A stretch of DNA of 8,418 bases from an uncultured Alphaproteobacteria bacterium (lineage in GTDB: Bacteria; Pseudomonadota; Alphaproteobacteria; Rickettsiales; UBA1997), in NCBI GenBank assembly GCA_903858915.1, contig CAIOKL010000207.1, positions 1 through 8,418 of the forward strand, read 5' to 3'. Positions 7,613 to 8,418 of this stretch are shown in pieces. The notes under the pieces were generated by a model. The model was not told the DNA's origin and ran no database searches. It saw only the letters and a program-made list of their open reading frames with translations. The position numbers were made by a program, and so were the translations under genes. Position 1 is the stretch's first letter. Each line of letters opens with the position of its first letter.

Positions 7613-8107
7613 TTATCTCCTTAGTTGGTGATAAATAAAATTTAGCACTTCAAAACAATTTTTAAAAATTTCCTCATTCCAAAATCTTAAAATTTTAAAA
7701 CCCCGATATTTTAAAAAATCATCGCGAATTTTATCGCTTTTAATTATGTCAATTTCGCCATGCTGACTGCCGTCCAGCTCAATAATTAATTCTTTTTCAA
7801 AACAAACAAAATCAACGATATATTTTCCAATTATTTGTTGTCTTTTAAATCTAAAACCACCGAGTTGTTTACTGCGAATATAATACCACAGCAAGCCTTC
7901 GGCATCAGTTTGGTTATGGCGTAAATTTTTCGCGAATTGAAGTTTTTTTTGAGAATATGAATTTTTGGTTATCGATGCCCCCTCCCGGAAATTGCTTTGC
8001 AATTTCGACCCTCCCGCAAGGTGAGGGTGATTACACCGAGCTTGGGATTGATTACACTGAGCTTGGGATTTATTAGATCGAGGTTTATTGATATGTTTGG
8101 TGAACAT
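7613..8107 (-). CDS. DUF559 domain protein (restriction-endonuclease-like fold) with repeat-derived N-terminus
   Basis: Residues 54-164 are a complete DUF559 domain: FAKNLRHNQTDAEGLLWYYI at 58-77, then QLGGFRFKRQ at 81-90, IGKYIVDFVC at 93-102 and LIIELDGSQH at 107-116, with candidate metal-binding acids Asp99, Glu110 and Asp112, and GFKILRFWNEE at 136-146. The family belongs to the PD-(D/E)xK/Vsr-like nuclease fold and is presumed to cut or bind DNA; no pathway role is established. The first ~53 residues are not part of the domain: residues 13-44 are encoded by the palindromic and tandem repeat at 7978-8070, seen as two copies of a SQA(Q/R)CN(Q/H)-type heptad. No in-frame ATG lies between codon 1 and the domain; a TTG at codon 36 is a possible alternative start, so the true start is uncertain. 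It stands alone, convergent to the alaS fragment, with no methylase or other defence gene beside it. Confidence 0.87.
   Translation of the reverse strand: MFTKHINKPRSNKSQAQCNQSQARCNHPHLAGGSKLQSNFREGASITKNSYSQKKLQFAKNLRHNQTDAEGLLWYYIRSKQLGGFRFKRQQIIGKYIVDFVCFEKELIIELDGSQHGEIDIIKSDKIRDDFLKYRGFKILRFWNEEIFKNCFEVLNFIYHQLRR
8014..8044 (+). repeat. 31-bp interspersed repeat, copy A (inverted relative to copy B)
   Basis: Begins CCGCAAGG and ends ACACCGAGCTTG. It matches the reverse complement of 8223-8253 at 28 of 31 positions; the three differences are at 8022 (T against G), 8032 (T against G) and 8041 (C against A). It lies inside the DUF559 gene and overlaps the GCAA-loop hairpin and the first 21-bp tandem unit. 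Confidence 0.85.
8029..8070. repeat. Tandem repeat, two 21-bp units
   Basis: Units at 8029-8049 and 8050-8070 are identical except for C against T at their ninth base. Being a multiple of three, the unit keeps every frame open: on the minus strand it gives the heptad repeat at the DUF559 N-terminus, and on the plus strand one frame reads DYTELGI twice. A slipped-strand or recombination gain of one unit is the simplest origin. Confidence 0.85.
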
Positions 8108-8222
8108 ATTTAAATTTTATTTAGGTTAATTTAGGTGGTAGAATTTTTAAAAGTTCTTTTAAGTTGAGTAATTTTAAAATTAATTTTTGAATTTTCAACA
8201 AGCTCTTTGCAATCACACTTAT

Positions 8223-8253
8223 CAATCTCGGTGTCATCACCCTCCCCTTGCGG
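8223..8253 (-). repeat. 31-bp interspersed repeat, copy B
   Basis: This is the inverted partner of 8014-8044, 28 of 31 bases the same, 178 bp away. Here it is not inside a recognised gene. The left arm of the GC hairpin of copy A (ACCCTCCC before the GCAA) is replaced by unrelated sequence, so copy B looks partial. It also has no second 21-bp unit, only a degenerate resemblance further along (8211-8222). Confidence 0.83.
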
Positions 8254-8271
8254 CTTACACCCCTACAATAT

Positions 8272-8287
8272 TTATTTACAAATAAGA
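8272..8287. repeat. AT palindrome, left site of a pair before the gene at 8353
   Basis: TTATTTACAAATAA (8272-8285) is a perfect 6-bp inverted repeat around AC. With the following GA it forms a 16-mer that matches, at 15 of 16 positions, the reverse complement of 8323-8338. It covers the candidate -35 region of the promoter at 8275-8302. It could be an operator half of a paired site; chance is possible in such AT-rich DNA. Confidence 0.4.
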
Positions 8288-8313
8288 TATCCAAATTATA
8301 AAGCAAATATAAT
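8275..8313 (+). promoter_or_regulatory. Candidate promoter(s) for the gene starting at 8353
   Basis: TTTACA at 8275-8280 and TATAAA at 8297-8302 are 16 bases apart. A perfect -10 consensus TATAAT also lies at 8308-8313, about 40 bases before the ATG, but without a good -35 at the right distance. Either would give a short leader. The position in a non-coding gap just upstream of a reading frame supports a real promoter, though AT-richness makes chance matches common. Confidence 0.4.
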
Positions 8314-8322
8314 TCTTTTAGC

Positions 8323-8338
8323 TCTTATTTATAAATAA
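8323..8338. repeat. AT palindrome, right site of a pair before the gene at 8353
   Basis: TTATTTATAAATAA (8325-8338) is fully palindromic and, with the preceding TC, is the inverted near-copy of 8272-8287. It falls between the candidate -10 and the start codon, where a bound repressor or an RNA hairpin could affect expression. No regulator is encoded next to it. Confidence 0.4.
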
Positions 8339-8352
8339 ATTATTCAACAATT

Positions 8353-8418
8353 ATGCAACAAATTCTTCAGCGTTATTATTCTAAAATGGGTAAAGATTTC
8401 GTAAATGCTTTTAGTGAG
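8353..8418 (+). CDS. Start of an unidentified protein, runs off the right edge
   Basis: An ATG at 8353 opens a frame that stays open for the remaining 22 codons. The peptide begins MQQILQRYYSKMGKDFVNAF, with mixed composition and codon use like the confirmed genes. An in-frame TAA at 8332-8334 and no other start between make this the likely first codon. A candidate promoter lies 40-80 bases upstream; there is no Shine-Dalgarno. Too little is visible to name a family. Confidence 0.6.
   Translation, partial: MQQILQRYYSKMGKDFVNAFSE

Larger units (their letters stand above)
7978..8070. repeat. Composite palindromic repeat inserted in the DUF559 coding sequence
   Basis: Compared with its surroundings this block is GC-rich and structured. 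The octamer CCCTCCCG occurs at 7980-7987 and again at 8009-8016. Between them lies a perfect 8-bp hairpin: GAAATTGC at 7988-7995, loop TTT, GCAATTTC at 7999-8006. A second hairpin follows at 8008-8028: ACCCTC pairs with GAGGGT, CC with GG, with a GCAA tetraloop and one bulged T. Two 21-bp tandem units close the block. The whole block is translated without a stop in the DUF559 frame. The architecture resembles Rickettsia palindromic elements and other interspersed palindromes of host-associated bacteria, but I cannot assign it to a named family. Confidence 0.7.

Noticed and set aside
7613..8107. DUF559 protein as part of a defence or restriction system.
   Set aside because: No methyltransferase, helicase or other defence gene is adjacent; orphan DUF559 genes are common, so no system is claimed.
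8121..8306. Minus-strand 61-codon frame with ATG upstream of the DUF559 gene.
   Set aside because: It runs through the copy B repeat, ends in a Leu/Lys-rich low-complexity tail, has no motif, and competes with another open frame on the same strand.

Overview
The window looks like a piece of an AT-rich alphaproteobacterial chromosome, most likely from Rickettsiales or a similar host-associated lineage. The evidence is protein-level: the AlaRS segment reads closest, from memory, to Rickettsia-type AlaRS; the divergent rsmI / penicillin-binding-protein-activator pair with yraN beyond rsmI is a known proteobacterial neighbourhood; RNase J is usual in alphaproteobacteria; and the right end carries short GC-rich palindromic repeats, one of them translated in frame inside a gene, as described for Rickettsia palindromic elements. 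The species cannot be named from this sequence.

Left part (1-2554): on the minus strand rsmI (16S rRNA C1402 2'-O-methyltransferase) is followed by the start of yraN (UPF0102), which runs off the left edge. Divergent from rsmI, only 23 bp away, is a lipoprotein with a periplasmic-binding-protein fold of the LppC/LpoA type (penicillin-binding protein activator).

Middle (2641-7307): three plus-strand genes packed as an operon: RNase J, an EamA/DMT-type ten-helix transporter (1 bp gap), and an alanyl-tRNA synthetase reading frame (7 bp gap). The AlaRS frame lacks the first ~275 residues of the family. The whole class II catalytic core (motifs 1-3) is gone, while the tRNA-recognition, editing and C-Ala parts are intact and well conserved. 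The break falls close to the domain boundary and has a clean start codon. This is the most interesting feature of the window: a split AlaRS, a stand-alone tRNA-binding/editing protein, or a rearrangement or assembly join.

Right part (7308-8418): an AT-rich gap of about 305 bp with at most a doubtful 60-codon frame, then a DUF559 (restriction-endonuclease-like fold) gene on the minus strand. Its N-terminal ~50 residues are largely repeat-derived. A 31-bp segment of that repeat recurs in inverted orientation 178 bp away (28 of 31 identical). The last 66 bases hold the start of an unidentified plus-strand gene, preceded by a plausible promoter bracketed by two near-identical AT palindromes.

Almost no start codon in the window has a recognisable Shine-Dalgarno sequence. 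No tRNA, rRNA, CRISPR array, insertion sequence or convincing rho-independent terminator was found.
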